Assembly: GCF_001700515.1 (NCBI RefSeq)
Contig: NZ_MAUD01000160.1
Span: 1 to 57,810 of the forward strand
DNA length: 57,810 bases
DNA from: Streptomyces lushanensis
GTDB taxonomy: Bacteria; Actinomycetota; Actinomycetes; Streptomycetales; Streptomycetaceae
Direction: 5' to 3'
The notes under the pieces are model-generated. The model was not told the DNA's origin. It ran no database searches and saw nothing but the letters and a program-made list of their open reading frames with translations. Shown here in pieces: positions 8,501 to 17,583 of this stretch; the stretch's first letter is position 1; the number at the start of each line of letters is the position of its first letter. A program made the translations under genes and the position numbers.

Positions 8501-8705
8501 GCGCCTCCCGGCGAGGGGCCGTGGTGGGTGCGGGTGCCGGGGCAATCCGGAGGTGCGTGTCCGGACGGCACGCTGTGCTTTCCCGGGGACACCCCGGACC
8601 CCGTACGCCGTGTGAGGGTGTGTTGTCGGGTGCGGGTCTCGTGTGCGGCACACATCACGCTTCAGTGTCCGGACACGCACCTCCTGCGCCCCCGACCCCC
8701 TCCCG
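8501..8705 (+). repeat. Dispersed composite repeat, copy A
   Basis: The repeat opens with GCGCCTCCCGGCG and GGGGCCGTGG at 8501-8524, seven bases after a stop codon. A segment bounded by inverted 18-bp ends follows: GGAGGTGCGTGTCCGGAC at 8549-8566 and its exact reverse complement at 8667-8684. A conserved right part contains GTGTGCGGCACA, ATCACGCTTCAG and a pyrimidine-rich flank ending near 8705. Copy B at 30441-30714 (opposite orientation) and a shorter copy C at 27530-27690 share these parts. No coding capacity is evident. The remaining spacer to lgt (8706-8766) includes CAGCCCGCCCGGCGATTGAG, a string I recall as common between Streptomyces genes. Confidence 0.75.
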
Positions 8706-8766
8706 CCGCAAGTCCGGTGCGGGCCGTGTATCCAGCCCGCCCGGCGATTGAGGGCGGAACAGGGCG

Positions 8767-9660
8767 TCAGGTTTTGTCGGCCGGTTCGGACGGCACCGTG
8801 GCGGCGGCGTCCTCCTCCGTGGGCTCCGGCTTCTTCTCCGCCGTCTCGCGCTCCGGCTCCACGATCTCCTCGCGGCCGGGACGCACCCGCGCCGACACCA
8901 CGAGGTAGACGACCGCCAGGACGAAGACGACGACCGCCGTCCAGACGTTCAGCCGGACGCCGAGGACATGGTGCGCATCGTCCACCCGCAGGTACTCGAT
9001 CCAGGCCCGGCCCACGCAGTACGCCGCGGCGTAGAGGGCGAACACCCGGCCGTGTCCCAGCTTGAAGCGGCGGTCGGCCCAGACGATCACCAGCGCGACG
9101 GCCAGGCACCACAGCGACTCGTACAGGAACGTGGGGTGGTAGAGACCGCCCTCACGATTCGGGCCCGCCGAGATCTCCAGCGCCCACGGCACATCCGTCG
9201 GCTTTCCGTACAGCTCCTGGTTGAACCAGTTGCCCCAGCGCCCGATGGCCTGCGCGATGACGATGCCGGGCGCGATGGCGTCCGCGTACGCCGGCAGCGG
9301 GATCCCACGGCGGCGGCAGCCGATCCAGGCGCCGACCGCGCCCAGCGCGATCGCGCCCCAGATACCGAGCCCGCCCTCCCAGATCTTGAAGGCGTCGACC
9401 CAGTCCTCGCCGTCGCGGAAATAGAGCTGGTAGTCGGTGATCACATGGTAGAGCCGCCCGCCGACCAGCCCGAAGGGCACCGCCCAGACGGCGATGTCGG
9501 CCACGGTGCCGGGTTTGCCGCCGCGGGCGACCCAGCGCTTGCCGCCGTACCAGACGGCGACGAAGACACCGATGATGATGCAGAACGCGTAGCCGCGCAG
9601 CGGAAGCGGTCCGAGATGGAGCACTCCGGTCGACGGGCTGGGAATGTAGGCAAGGTCCAT
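8767..9660 (-). CDS. lgt: Prolipoprotein diacylglyceryl transferase Lgt
   Basis: This 297-residue integral membrane enzyme transfers diacylglycerol from phosphatidylglycerol to the lipobox cysteine of prolipoproteins. The Lgt signature GRWGNWFNQELYG is at about residues 140-152, and the conserved segments LRGYAFCIIIG, WEGGLGIWGA and HPTFLYESLW are present. Seven hydrophobic segments can be traced. The last 40 residues (from RPGREEIVEPER) are a charged cytoplasmic tail common in actinobacteria. The ATG start at 9660 is the only plausible one. It lies 69 bp downstream of the DsbA-like gene on the same strand, so the two may be co-transcribed. Confidence 0.96.
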   Translation of the reverse strand: MDLAYIPSPSTGVLHLGPLPLRGYAFCIIIGVFVAVWYGGKRWVARGGKPGTVADIAVWAVPFGLVGGRLYHVITDYQLYFRDGEDWVDAFKIWEGGLGIWGAIALGAVGAWIGCRRRGIPLPAYADAIAPGIVIAQAIGRWGNWFNQELYGKPTDVPWALEISAGPNREGGLYHPTFLYESLWCLAVALVIVWADRRFKLGHGRVFALYAAAYCVGRAWIEYLRVDDAHHVLGVRLNVWTAVVVFVLAVVYLVVSARVRPGREEIVEPERETAEKKPEPTEEDAAATVPSEPADKT

Positions 9661-9729
9661 GGCAGAACCGACCGTACAGTGCCGGGCGGGATCTGAGGCG
9701 ACCCGCCCGGCAACTTCTGGATAACGAGG

Positions 9730-10728
9730 TCAGACGGCGGGCGACGGAGGGATGGCCGCGGCGGGATCCGCGCCGGAGGACACGGCGGGGCCCGGTGCGG
9801 GAGCCGAACCGGGCCCCGGGGCGCCGGCCGCCGGACCGGAGCCCGCTCCCGCGGCCGGTTCCGGACCCGCGGCCGGTTCCGAGGCCGCTCCCGGACCCGC
9901 GGCCGGTTCCGGGGCCGAGGGCATCCGTGTCCCCGGCCTCCTGCCCTTGTTCGCCTCCGCGACCCACTTCTTCAGATGGTCCGGGGTGAGGTTCTCGCTG
10001 CCCTTCTTCGGGAACACCGACTCCCCGTTGAGCAGCACGGTCGGGGTCCCGGAGAAACCGCCCGTCCTGAACTTCGCCGCGGACTTCTTCACCCAGTCGT
10101 CGTGCTTGCCCTCCTCCACGCACCGGCGGAAGCCCGGCGCCGACTCCAGCCCTTCGACCTTGCGCGCCAGGTCCAGCAGATGGCTGTTCTTGGCGAAGGC
10201 GTCGTTCGTCTCCGGCGGCTGGTGCTGGTACAGCACGTCGTGGTACGGGGAGAACTCGCCGACGTCCTGGGCGCACGCCGCGGCATTGGCCGCGTGCAGC
10301 GAACCGCTGCCGCCCATGTTGCCGTCGATGATCGTGGCGAGGTGGTACTCGGTCTTGAGCTGTCCGGCTCTCTCCAGCTCATGGACCGTGTCCCGGAAGG
10401 CGTTCTCGAACTGGGCGCACGCCGGACAGCGGAAGTCCTCCCACACCGTGAGCGTGGACGGCGCGTCCGGTGCTCCGACCGGGATCGCCAGATCGTCCGT
10501 GCCCCTGACGCCGGACGGCGCGCTCACCGATCCCGCCGCGTTGTCGTCCTTGTCCTTGCCGACCTCCGAGGCGACCACGCCGATCACCCCGACGGCGCCG
10601 AGCACACCGACGACCGCCACGGACATGACCACGGTGCGCCTGCGCCTCTCCCGCACCTTGTCCGCTTCACGTTCCTGCTGGAGCCGCTCTCTCGCGGTCC
10701 GTTTTGCCTCACGGTTCTTCTCGCTCAC
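9730..10728 (-). CDS. Membrane-anchored DsbA-like thiol-disulfide oxidoreductase
   Basis: The 332-residue protein has a charged N-terminus rich in Arg/Glu, one membrane segment at about residues 32-54, and an extracytoplasmic thioredoxin-fold domain. The active site is CPAC at 101-104 in WEDFRCPACAQFENAF, with the cis-Pro loop SGTPTVLLNG further on. It should form or isomerise disulfides in exported proteins, as DsbA-family thioredoxin_4 proteins do. Residues from about 265 onward are a low-complexity Ala/Gly/Pro tail with repeated PAAGSGP-like units, probably unstructured at the cell surface. I chose the GTG at 10728 (MSEKNREAKR, as in relatives); a GTG two codons upstream is also open. It sits between the trp terminator and lgt. 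Confidence 0.88.
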   Translation of the reverse strand: MSEKNREAKRTARERLQQEREADKVRERRRRTVVMSVAVVGVLGAVGVIGVVASEVGKDKDDNAAGSVSAPSGVRGTDDLAIPVGAPDAPSTLTVWEDFRCPACAQFENAFRDTVHELERAGQLKTEYHLATIIDGNMGGSGSLHAANAAACAQDVGEFSPYHDVLYQHQPPETNDAFAKNSHLLDLARKVEGLESAPGFRRCVEEGKHDDWVKKSAAKFRTGGFSGTPTVLLNGESVFPKKGSENLTPDHLKKWVAEANKGRRPGTRMPSAPEPAAGPGAASEPAAGPEPAAGAGSGPAAGAPGPGSAPAPGPAVSSGADPAAAIPPSPAV

Positions 10729-10742
10729 GCCCACAGCAACGA

Positions 10743-10772
10743 ACCGGGGAGGTGCCTGCGCACCTCCCCGGT
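10743..10772 (-). terminator. Hairpin downstream of trpA
   Basis: ACCGGGGAGGTGC and its exact reverse complement (13-bp arms) flank the 4-nt loop CTGC. It sits about 33 bp downstream of the trpA stop and just before the DsbA-like gene, so it is well placed to end the trp transcript. There is no U-run, as is usual in Streptomyces. Confidence 0.75.
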
Positions 10773-10804
10773 CCCAGGTCCACCCGTACGGGTGAGACGA
10801 ACCG

Positions 10805-11626
10805 TCAGCGCTTGCGAACGCCCTCGGCCAGGTCGGCCGCCAGCTCCCGTACCGCCACCAGTCCGGCCGCCGCGTCGGGCGCGTCCAGCATCCGCTTCAC
10901 GAACGCCGAGCCCACGATGACGCCGTCCGCGAAGCCGGCGACCTCGGCCGCCTGCGCCGCGTCGGACACGCCGAGCCCGACACACACCGGCATCCCGGTG
11001 GTGGCACGGGTGCGCAGCACCAGGTCCCGGGCCTCCAGGCCCACCGACTCACGCGTACCGGTGACTCCCATCAGCGAGGCCGCGTAGACGAAGCCGCTGC
11101 CCGCGGCGGTGATCCTGGCGAGCCGCTCGTCCTTGCTGCTTGGCGCCACCACGAAGACCGTCGCCAGCCCGTGCTTCTCGGCGTGCTCGCGCCACAGCGC
11201 CGACTCCTGGACCGGCAGGTCCGGCAGGATGCACCCGGCGCCGCCCGCCCCGGCCAGTTCGGCGGTGAAGCGCTCGATCCCGTACCGGTCGATCGGATTC
11301 CAGTACGTCATCACCAGGACCGGCTTGCCGGTCGCCTCGTACGCCTCACGGACCGTACGCATCACATCGGCGATCTTCACCCCGCCGCGCAGCGCGATGT
11401 CGTCGGCGGTCTGGATGACCGGCCCGTCGAGCACCGGGTCGCTGTGCGGCAGCCCCACCTCGACCACGTCCGCGCCGCCGTCGAGGACCGCCTTGACGGC
11501 CTCGATCCCGCCGTCCACGGTCGGGAATCCGGCGGGCAGATAGGCGATCAGCGCGGCCCGGTCCTCGGCCTTCGCCGTCGCGAGCGTCTCGCTCAGCAGT
11601 CCGATGTTTCCGCTGTGCCCGCTCAC
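10805..11626 (-). CDS. trpA: Tryptophan synthase alpha chain
   Basis: TrpA cleaves indole-3-glycerol phosphate to indole and glyceraldehyde-3-phosphate and passes indole to TrpB. The 273-residue protein has the two catalytic acids in [15 protein letters not shown] (Glu56 and Asp67), the phosphate-binding loop GVTGTRES and [10 protein letters not shown]. The GTG start overlaps the trpB stop (GTGA), so the two subunits are translationally coupled, as expected for a stoichiometric complex. The perfect hairpin at 10743-10772 follows its 3' end. Confidence 0.97.
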   Translation of the reverse strand: MSGHSGNIGLLSETLATAKAEDRAALIAYLPAGFPTVDGGIEAVKAVLDGGADVVEVGLPHSDPVLDGPVIQTADDIALRGGVKIADVMRTVREAYEATGKPVLVMTYWNPIDRYGIERFTAELAGAGGAGCILPDLPVQESALWREHAEKHGLATVFVVAPSSKDERLARITAAGSGFVYAASLMGVTGTRESVGLEARDLVLRTRATTGMPVCVGLGVSDAAQAAEVAGFADGVIVGSAFVKRMLDAPDAAAGLVAVRELAADLAEGVRKR

Positions 11627-12861
11627 TTGGCGCTCTCCCCGTCGTACAGCCCGAAGTAGCGGGCGGCCGTGTCCATGTCCTTGTCGCCGCGCCCCGAGAG
11701 ATTGACCACGATCAGCCCGTCCTTCCCGAGCTCCCGGCCCAGCTCCAGCGCGCCGGCGAGCGCGTGCGCGCTCTCGATCGCCGGGATGATCCCCTCGCTG
11801 CGCGACAGCAGCAGCAGCGCCCGCATCGCGTCGTCGTCGGTCACCGCGCGGTACTCACCGCGCCCGCTGTCCTTGAGATACGCGTGCTCGGGACCGATGC
11901 CCGGGTAGTCGAGCCCGGCCGAGATCGAGTACGGCTCGGTGATCTGGCCCTCCTCGTCCTGGAGTACGTACGACCGCGAGCCGTGCAGGATGCCCGGCTC
12001 GCCCGCGGTCAGCGTCGCGGCGTGCTCGCCGGTCTCGATCCCGTGCCCGGCGGGCTCGCAGCCCACCAGCCGTACGCCCTCGTCGGGGATGAACGCGTGG
12101 AAGAGCCCGATCGCGTTGGAACCGCCGCCCACACACGCGACGGCGGCGTCGGGCAGCCGCCCGGCGCGCTCCAGGATCTGCCTTCTGGCCTCCACCCCGA
12201 TGATCCGGTGGAAGTCGCGCACCATCGCGGGGAAGGGATGCGGTCCGGCGACCGTGCCGAAGAGATAGTGCGTACGGTCCACATTGGCGACCCAGTCGCG
12301 GAACGCCTCGTTGATGGCGTCCTTGAGGGTCCTGCTCCCGGAGGAGACCGGTACGACCTCGGCGCCGAGCATCCGCATCCTGGCGACGTTCAGGGCCTGG
12401 CGCCGGGTGTCGATCTCGCCCATGTAGATGGTGCATTCCAGCCCGAACAGCGCGCACGCGGTGGCGGTCGCGACACCGTGCTGTCCCGCGCCGGTCTCGG
12501 CGATGACCCGGGTCTTGCCCATGCGCCTGGTCAGCAGCGCCTGGCCGAGCACATTGTTGATCTTGTGGGATCCGGTGTGGTTGAGATCCTCGCGCTTGAG
12601 GAACATCCGGACACCGCCGGCGTGCTCGGCGAAGCGCGGCACCTCGGTCAGGGCACTGGGCCGGCCGGTGTAGTCGACCAGCAGCTGGTTCAGCTCTGCG
12701 GCGAAGGCGGGATCGCCCTTGGCCTTCTCGTACTCGACGGCGACCTCGTCGACGGCGGCGACGAGTGCCTCGGGGATGAACTTGCCGCCGAAGGCGCCGA
12801 AATAGCCCTCGGCGCTGGGGACATGACCGTCGGGGTCGGGAACAAAGAACTCGGATGACAC
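11623..12861 (-). CDS. trpB: Tryptophan synthase beta chain
   Basis: TrpB condenses indole with serine using pyridoxal phosphate. I chose GTG 12861, giving 412 residues beginning [12 protein letters not shown] with GAGGAG 6-8 nt upstream; the open frame extends further upstream without similarity. The PLP lysine is Lys100 in [14 protein letters not shown], and the cofactor phosphate loop GGGSNAIG is at 245-252. The 117 bp between it and trpM contain no other gene. It forms the trpB-trpA pair through a 4-bp overlap. Confidence 0.97.
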   Translation of the reverse strand: MSSEFFVPDPDGHVPSAEGYFGAFGGKFIPEALVAAVDEVAVEYEKAKGDPAFAAELNQLLVDYTGRPSALTEVPRFAEHAGGVRMFLKREDLNHTGSHKINNVLGQALLTRRMGKTRVIAETGAGQHGVATATACALFGLECTIYMGEIDTRRQALNVARMRMLGAEVVPVSSGSRTLKDAINEAFRDWVANVDRTHYLFGTVAGPHPFPAMVRDFHRIIGVEARRQILERAGRLPDAAVACVGGGSNAIGLFHAFIPDEGVRLVGCEPAGHGIETGEHAATLTAGEPGILHGSRSYVLQDEEGQITEPYSISAGLDYPGIGPEHAYLKDSGRGEYRAVTDDDAMRALLLLSRSEGIIPAIESAHALAGALELGRELGKDGLIVVNLSGRGDKDMDTAARYFGLYDGESAK

Positions 12862-12978
12862 GCGAGAACTCCTCTGGAAGCAACGGACGGGACGCACCGT
12901 ACGCGTCGAGGCGAGGCAGTCCTGAGCACGGCACCGCACGCACGACGCACGGTCACCGCACCCCCGGTCCGGCCACGC

Positions 12979-13155
12979 CTAACGCGCGGCCCCGCGCCAT
13001 CGCATGCCGTTGACCTGGCCGGGCTCGTCACCGATCACATAGCGCACGCGCCGTCCGTGCACCCGCCGTGCCGGCGCACGGCACCCGCGCGGGCGGCAGC
13101 CCCGCGCCAGCGCCGCGTGCGGCGTGTGCGGTACGGGAACGGCGACGGTGTTCAC
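12979..13155 (-). CDS. trpM: Tryptophan biosynthesis modulator TrpM (TrpX) small protein
   Basis: This 58-residue, very basic protein ends with the recognisable core LARGCRPRGCRAPARRVHG followed by RRVRYVIGDEPGQVNG. That core matches the small TrpM/TrpX protein found between trpC and trpB in Streptomyces, described as a modulator of tryptophan synthesis. The GTG start at 13155 lies only 4 bp from an inserted 186-bp repeat. Its ribosome-binding region, at best GAAAGA about 8 nt upstream, is therefore supplied by that element. Only about 23 bp of native sequence separate the element from the conserved core. The identification is good; whether this copy is efficiently translated is uncertain. 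Confidence 0.8.
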   Translation of the reverse strand: MNTVAVPVPHTPHAALARGCRPRGCRAPARRVHGRRVRYVIGDEPGQVNGMRWRGAAR

Positions 13156-13159
13156 GGCT

Positions 13160-13345
13160 AGGGTCTTTCGTTCGGGTCTGGCTGGATCAGGGAGCGCCCG
13201 CCGCAGCAGCGGCTCATGTCGGCGTTGGTGCCGTGGATCGCAAGGCGGAGGAGGGAGCCCACGCGGAGCGTGGGCGACTGACGACAACGCGGCGAGGCGC
13301 GGTGCCGGGGCACGCGAGCCCGGCAAGATCCAAACGAAAGACCCT
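13160..13345. mobile_element. 186-bp MITE-like element inserted between trpC and trpM
   Basis: The 20-bp terminal inverted repeats are AGGGTCTTTCGTTCGGGTCT on the left (13160-13179) and AGATCCAAACGAAAGACCCT on the right (13326-13345), matching at 18 of 20 positions. Inside lies a perfect hairpin GCCCACGC-GGA-GCGTGGGC near 13257-13275. No transposase can be encoded. The right end is 3 bp from the trpC stop codon and the left end 4 bp from the trpM start, so the element exactly fills the intergenic gap. I believe these ends recur in Streptomyces genomes, but I could not check. No clear target-site duplication is seen. Confidence 0.7.
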
Positions 13346-13348
13346 GGG

Positions 13349-14158
13349 TCAGTCCCTCCCGTGCCGCAGCGCCGGGTGGGCGCCCGCCGCGACGAGATCG
13401 GCGACCGCGGACTTCGGGTCACGCCCGGTCACCAGCGACTCGCCGACCAGTACGGCGTCGGCCCCGGCGTTGGCGTACGCGATCAGATCGTGCGGCCCGC
13501 GCACCCCGGACTCGGCGATCTTCACGACGCCGGCCGGAATCTCCGGGGCGACCCGCTCGAACGTGCCGCGGTCGACCGTCAGTGTCCGCAGATCGCGCGC
13601 GTTGACACCGATGATCCGCGCGCCCGCGTCCACGGCCCGCTCGACCTCCTCCTCGTCGTGCACCTCGACGAGCGGGGTGAGCCCGATCGACTCGGCCCGC
13701 TCGATCAGCGAGACCAGCGCCGGCTGGTCGAGCGCGGCGACGATCAGCAGCACCAGATCGGCGCCGTACGCCCGCGCCTCCCAGAGCTGGTAGGAGGTGA
13801 CGATGAAGTCCTTGCGCAGGACCGGGATGTCGACCTTGGCGCGTACGGCCTCCAGATCGGCCAGCGAGCCGCCGAAGCGCCGCTGCTCGGTCAGTACGGA
13901 GATGACGGCCGCGCCGCCCGCCTCGTAGTCGGCGGCGAGCCCCGCCGGATCCGCGATCGCGGCCAGCGCGCCCTTGGACGGGCTGGAGCGCTTGACCTCG
14001 CAGATCACCTGGACGGACTCGCCGCGCAGCGCGGCCACCCCGTCCCTGGCCTCGGGTGCCCTGGCCGCGCGCTGCTTCAGCTCATCGAGGCCGACGCGCG
14101 CCTGCCGCTCTGCGAGGTCGGCGCGGACGCCTTCGATGATCTCGTCGAGCACACTCAC
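13349..14158 (-). CDS. trpC: Indole-3-glycerol phosphate synthase
   Basis: TrpC cyclises carboxyphenylamino-deoxyribulose phosphate to indole-3-glycerol phosphate. The 269-residue TIM barrel shows [13 protein letters not shown] (Glu54, Lys56 and the phosphate region), VLRKDFIV with a catalytic lysine, IIGVNARDL and IAESGV. The substrate would come from PriA, encoded in the his block of this window, since no trpF is present. The GTG start at 14158 overlaps the stop of a possible 23-codon upstream ORF. A MITE-like element separates trpC from trpM. Confidence 0.97.
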   Translation of the reverse strand: MSVLDEIIEGVRADLAERQARVGLDELKQRAARAPEARDGVAALRGESVQVICEVKRSSPSKGALAAIADPAGLAADYEAGGAAVISVLTEQRRFGGSLADLEAVRAKVDIPVLRKDFIVTSYQLWEARAYGADLVLLIVAALDQPALVSLIERAESIGLTPLVEVHDEEEVERAVDAGARIIGVNARDLRTLTVDRGTFERVAPEIPAGVVKIAESGVRGPHDLIAYANAGADAVLVGESLVTGRDPKSAVADLVAAGAHPALRHGRD

Positions 14159-14226
14159 GCGAGGGGCCCCCTTTCCTGGACGGGTCTGGACTGCTCTGGG
14201 CTGGCTTTGGGATCAGGATCAGCCAT
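14155..14226 (-). other. Possible 23-codon upstream ORF coupled to trpC
   Basis: An ATG at 14226 opens a frame of 23 codons whose TGA overlaps the trpC GTG (GTGA). The peptide starts [12 protein letters not shown] and has no Trp codons, so it is not a classical Trp leader peptide. It might couple translation into trpC, but a chance frame is equally possible. The rest of the 14159-14294 spacer shows nothing definite. Confidence 0.25.
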
Positions 14227-14294
14227 ATCGATGCTATCCGGAAGTGACCGAAGGCTTCGCATCCGGTTGGCCGAGCATGCCACCGCCTGGGCGT

Positions 14295-14789
14295 TCATGG
14301 TGCGAGCGACGAGCCGAAGGGCAGATTTCTGATCACGGTGAAGACCAGGATCAGCGCGCCGAGCGCCCACCACCAGACGGGCCCGAGAGTGATCCGTACC
14401 GGCATCCCTCTGCCCGCCCGTACCACCCAGACCGTCCACACCGCGGCGAAGACCGCGTAGCCGACGACCGCGAGCGCGTTGGAGCCGAGGGCGGTGACGG
14501 GATCACCGTGCGCGACGGCGTAGGCACTGCGCAGTCCGCCGCAGGCCGGGCAGTGGAGCCCGGTCAGCCGGTAGAGCGGGCAGACCGGGTAGTGGCCGGT
14601 TTCGTTCGGGTCCACGAGGGCGACATAGGTCCAGGCCGAGGCGATCCCGGCGAGGACGCCGAGCGGCGGAAGGACCCGCCGTGCGAACGAGCGCCGCACG
14701 AAGAGTGCCGGGGGCCGTCGCGGCGCGGGAGCGGGCACGCCGGAAGGTGCCCGGGACGGGTCGTGTGCGGAGGTCGGCATCGCGTCCAC
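14295..14789 (-). CDS. DUF2752 family small membrane protein
   Basis: The 164-residue protein has the DUF2752 core CPLYRLTGLHCPACGGLRSA, with three cysteines around a short loop, plus hydrophobic segments near residues 40-58, 100-122 and 132-155. Function is unknown in the family; the CPACGG motif suggests metal or disulfide chemistry at the membrane. The start is GTG 14789, or ATG 14780 three codons in. The hexamer GACAAT lies 6 nt before the GTG, hinting at a leaderless transcript. It sits in the trp region on the same strand as trpC and trpE. Confidence 0.75.
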   Translation of the reverse strand: MDAMPTSAHDPSRAPSGVPAPAPRRPPALFVRRSFARRVLPPLGVLAGIASAWTYVALVDPNETGHYPVCPLYRLTGLHCPACGGLRSAYAVAHGDPVTALGSNALAVVGYAVFAAVWTVWVVRAGRGMPVRITLGPVWWWALGALILVFTVIRNLPFGSSLAP

Positions 14790-14868
14790 CCGGTGATTGT
14801 CGCCGCTCGTACGGAGGGACGCAGCCCGGCCCTGCCGGACTGCGTCGGGGTGCGGAGCGCCGGACCGG

Positions 14869-15207
14869 TCAGGCGGTCTGCGTCTGGGGCTCGCTCGTGG
14901 CCTCGGCCTTCGCCCCGGTCCTCACGCTCGCGCCGGCCGTCTGCGCCGGTACCCGCGCCTGCGGCTTCCCGGCGAGCTGCCTGGCCCGCACCAGTTCCTC
15001 GGACTCCTTGGGCGTGCCCAGACCCGCGGCCTTCATCGCCAGACCGACGACGCCGCCGAGCAGGATGAGACCCGTACCGGCCCAGAAACCGGGCGTGTTC
15101 GCCGCCACCGTGAAGACTCCCGCGACGCAGAAGCCGACGAAGGAGATGATGGAACCGGTCCAGGCCGCCGGGGTGTGTCCGTGTCCGTGCTGGCTGCTGC
15201 CCGCCAT
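14869..15207 (-). CDS. HGxxPAAW-motif small membrane protein
   Basis: The protein is 112 residues long, with a His-rich start containing HGHTPAAW, the motif used to name this actinobacterial family. Two hydrophobic segments at about 17-35 and 41-60 follow, then a charged low-complexity cytoplasmic tail. A good ribosome site (GAGGAGCAACTC before ATG) supports the start. Members are typically found next to trp genes, as here, but no activity is known. A role in membrane-linked regulation or transport for tryptophan synthesis would be speculation. Confidence 0.8.
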   Translation of the reverse strand: MAGSSQHGHGHTPAAWTGSIISFVGFCVAGVFTVAANTPGFWAGTGLILLGGVVGLAMKAAGLGTPKESEELVRARQLAGKPQARVPAQTAGASVRTGAKAEATSEPQTQTA

Positions 15208-15350
15208 GAGTTGCTCCTCGTTCCTGTTGCCCTGTCGCGCTGTGTGGGGTCCGCGCCGGCTGTGTGGGTCTGCGCTGGGTGAGCCGGACGCTCACCGGAC
15301 ATTGTCCCGCATCGGATTCCCGTCCGGTCCCGGGGGTCGGGCGGTGTGGC

Positions 15351-16049
15351 TCAGCTCTCGCGCCCGGTGTCCTCGCGTGTCGGGTCCTCGCCGCGGTCCA
15401 GTGCCTTCCACAGGTCCTCGGGACGGTCCGGGTCCACGGCGGGCGCACGCCGACCGGCGCGTCCGGGGCCCGCGCCCGTGCCGGAGCCGCCGGAGTCCGC
15501 CGTGCCGGACCGTTCGTAGCGCCCGGACATCGCGGGCCACTGGCTGCCGTACAGCACCGCGAGCGCCCCGGCGAGCAGGATCAGCACACCGCCGGCCGTG
15601 GTCACATAGGGCCAGGCGGTGTGGCTCAGCGCGTCCACCGTCGCGGCGGTGTCCCCGGTGGTCCTGGCGGCCAGTTCGTCCAGTGCCGAGCTGTCCGACG
15701 CGCCGAGGAACGCCGCGAGGGCCGCCCCGGCGCCGCTCAGCGCCAGCAGGGCGGAGACCAGCAGCCGCCCGGCCCTGCGGACGGCGAAGACGGCGACGAG
15801 CGCCGCGAGACCGACGACGGCGAGCGCGGCGGGCACGCCCGTCACATCACGGCCGTTGGCGTCGAGCGGCAGGGAGCCGCCGCCGACGGCCGCCGTGCCC
15901 TCGGCCCAGGTCTGGCCGGAGGCGATCAGCGCCACGGCGGCGCCCGCGGCGCCGAGGAACAGGGCCGCCGCGAGACCACGGCGACCGCCGCTCGACGCGG
16001 TGGCCGCCGGACGGGCGGCATGGGGCTGGGGTACGGGTACGGCGCTCAC
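15351..16049 (-). CDS. TIGR02234 (trp-operon-associated) membrane protein
   Basis: This 232-residue protein has four hydrophobic segments (about 22-44, 75-92, 98-118 and 150-170) and a charged C-terminal tail. Composition, SGQTWAEGTA and position between trpE and trpC identify the Trp_oprn_chp family, whose function is unknown. I prefer the GTG at 16049 (VSAVPVPQPH) over the GTG three codons upstream. The hexamer GATAGT ends 7 nt before it and there is no Shine-Dalgarno, fitting a leaderless message. It lies 23 bp downstream of the trpE stop, so readthrough from trpE is also likely. Confidence 0.75.
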   Translation of the reverse strand: MSAVPVPQPHAARPAATASSGGRRGLAAALFLGAAGAAVALIASGQTWAEGTAAVGGGSLPLDANGRDVTGVPAALAVVGLAALVAVFAVRRAGRLLVSALLALSGAGAALAAFLGASDSSALDELAARTTGDTAATVDALSHTAWPYVTTAGGVLILLAGALAVLYGSQWPAMSGRYERSGTADSGGSGTGAGPGRAGRRAPAVDPDRPEDLWKALDRGEDPTREDTGRES

Positions 16050-16056
16050 GTACCCC

Positions 16057-16062
16057 ACTATC
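16057..16062 (-). promoter_or_regulatory. Candidate -10 element (GATAGT) for leaderless TIGR02234 gene
   Basis: GATAGT on the minus strand is followed by 7 nt and then the GTG at 16049. No Shine-Dalgarno is present, so transcription could start at or next to the start codon. Confidence 0.35.
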
Positions 16063-16072
16063 CCCTACCGTG

Positions 16073-17575
16073 TCACCCGCCGTTCAGCCGGTTGGCGGTA
16101 TGCACGGCGCGGAGCACGGCCGCCGCCTTGTTACGGCACTCGATGTCCTCGGAGAGCGGGTCGGAGTCGGCGACGACTCCCGCTCCCGCCTGGACGTACG
16201 CCGTGCCGTCGCGCAGCAGGGCGGTGCGGATGGCGATGGCCGTGTCGGAGTCCCCGGCGAAGTCGAGATAGCCGACGCAGCCGCCGTAGAGCCCGCGCCG
16301 GGTGGGCTCCAGCTCGTCGATGATCTGCATGGCGCGCGGCTTGGGCGCTCCGGAGAGCGTGCCCGCCGGAAAACAGGCGGTCAGTACGTCGAAGGCGGTA
16401 CGGCCCTCGGCGACCCGCCCGGTCACCGTGGACACGATGTGCATGACGTGCGAGTACCGCTCGACCGACATGAAGTCCACGACCTCGACGCTGCCCGGCG
16501 CGCAGACCCGGCCCAGGTCGTTGCGGCCGAGGTCGACGAGCATGAGGTGCTCGGCGCGCTCCTTGGGGTCGGCGAGCAGTTCCTCGGCGAGGGCCTGGTC
16601 CTCCCGCGGGGTGGCGCCGCGGTGGCGGGTCCCGGCGATCGGATGCACCATCGCGCGCCCGTCCTCGACCTTGACCAGGGCCTCGGGGCTGGAGCCCACG
16701 ACGTCGAAGGTCCTGCCGTCCTCGTGCGGGAGACGGAAGAGATACATGTACGGCGAGGGGTTGGTGGCCCGCAGCACCCGGTAGACGTCCAGGGCGCTCG
16801 CGGTGACGGGCGTCTCGAAGCGCTGTGAGGGAACGACCTGGAAGGCCTCGCCCGCCCTGATCCGCTCCTTGATGTCCTCGACGGCGGCCCGGTAGTCCGG
16901 GCCGCCCCAGAGCGCGGTGTACTCGGGCAGTTCGGAGGCGGGCAGCGCGGCGGGCGCGGAGTGGAGCGGCTCGGCGAGATCGGCGGCCATGGCGTCGAGC
17001 CGGGCGACGGCGTCCGCGTACGCCTCGTCCACACCGGTGTCCAGGTCGTTGTGGTTGATCGCGTTGGCGATCAGCAGGACCGTGCCGTCCCAGTGGTCGA
17101 GCACGGCGAGGTCGGAGGTGAGCAGCATGGTCAGCTCGGGGATGCGCAGGTCGTCGCGCGCGTGCTCGCCGATCCGCTCCAGCCTGCGGACGATGTCGTA
17201 GCCGAGATAGCCGACCATGCCGCCGGTGAAGGGCGGCATACCGGAGGAGAGGTCGCGCGGGGTGTGCAGGGCCTCCACGGTGGCGCGCAGGGCGGCCAGC
17301 GGATCGCCGTCCACGGGGACGCCGACGGGCGGCGTGCCGAGCCAGTGGGTGCGGCCCTCGCGTTCGGTGAGCGTGGCGGCGGACCGTACGCCGATGAAGG
17401 AGTAGCGGGACCAGGAGCGGCCGTTCTCCGCGGACTCCAGCAGGAAGGTCCCGGGACGCTCGGCGGCGAGCTTGCGGTACAGGCCGACCGGGGTGTCGCC
17501 GTCCGCGAGGAGGCGCCGGCTGACGGGGATGACACGGCGGTCCACCGCCAGCTTGCGGAAGGTCTCAAGGTCCAT
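16073..17575 (-). CDS. trpE: Anthranilate synthase component I
   Basis: TrpE converts chorismate with ammonia or glutamine-derived ammonia to anthranilate. The 500-residue protein has the N-terminal domain with the Trp-binding segment [19 protein letters not shown] (the LLES motif implies feedback inhibition by tryptophan). The chorismate-binding domain follows, with [31 protein letters not shown] and [18 protein letters not shown] 17575 gives the usual length. The glutaminase partner (trpG) is not in the window. Only 37 bp separate it from hisI, but a TAGGGT hexamer 8 nt before the ATG may give it its own leaderless promoter. No Trp-rich leader peptide or attenuator is visible. Confidence 0.96.
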   Translation of the reverse strand: MDLETFRKLAVDRRVIPVSRRLLADGDTPVGLYRKLAAERPGTFLLESAENGRSWSRYSFIGVRSAATLTEREGRTHWLGTPPVGVPVDGDPLAALRATVEALHTPRDLSSGMPPFTGGMVGYLGYDIVRRLERIGEHARDDLRIPELTMLLTSDLAVLDHWDGTVLLIANAINHNDLDTGVDEAYADAVARLDAMAADLAEPLHSAPAALPASELPEYTALWGGPDYRAAVEDIKERIRAGEAFQVVPSQRFETPVTASALDVYRVLRATNPSPYMYLFRLPHEDGRTFDVVGSSPEALVKVEDGRAMVHPIAGTRHRGATPREDQALAEELLADPKERAEHLMLVDLGRNDLGRVCAPGSVEVVDFMSVERYSHVMHIVSTVTGRVAEGRTAFDVLTACFPAGTLSGAPKPRAMQIIDELEPTRRGLYGGCVGYLDFAGDSDTAIAIRTALLRDGTAYVQAGAGVVADSDPLSEDIECRNKAAAVLRAVHTANRLNGG

Positions 17576-17583
17576 GGCGGCTG

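Noticed and set aside
13068..13793. Plus-strand open frames across the trpC-trpM element as a transposase
   Set aside because: They run mostly antisense to trpC and lack any DDE or HTH motif; the element is too short to encode a transposase.
14155..14439. Trp attenuator before trpC
   Set aside because: The small upstream frame has no Trp codons and no convincing alternative hairpins were seen.
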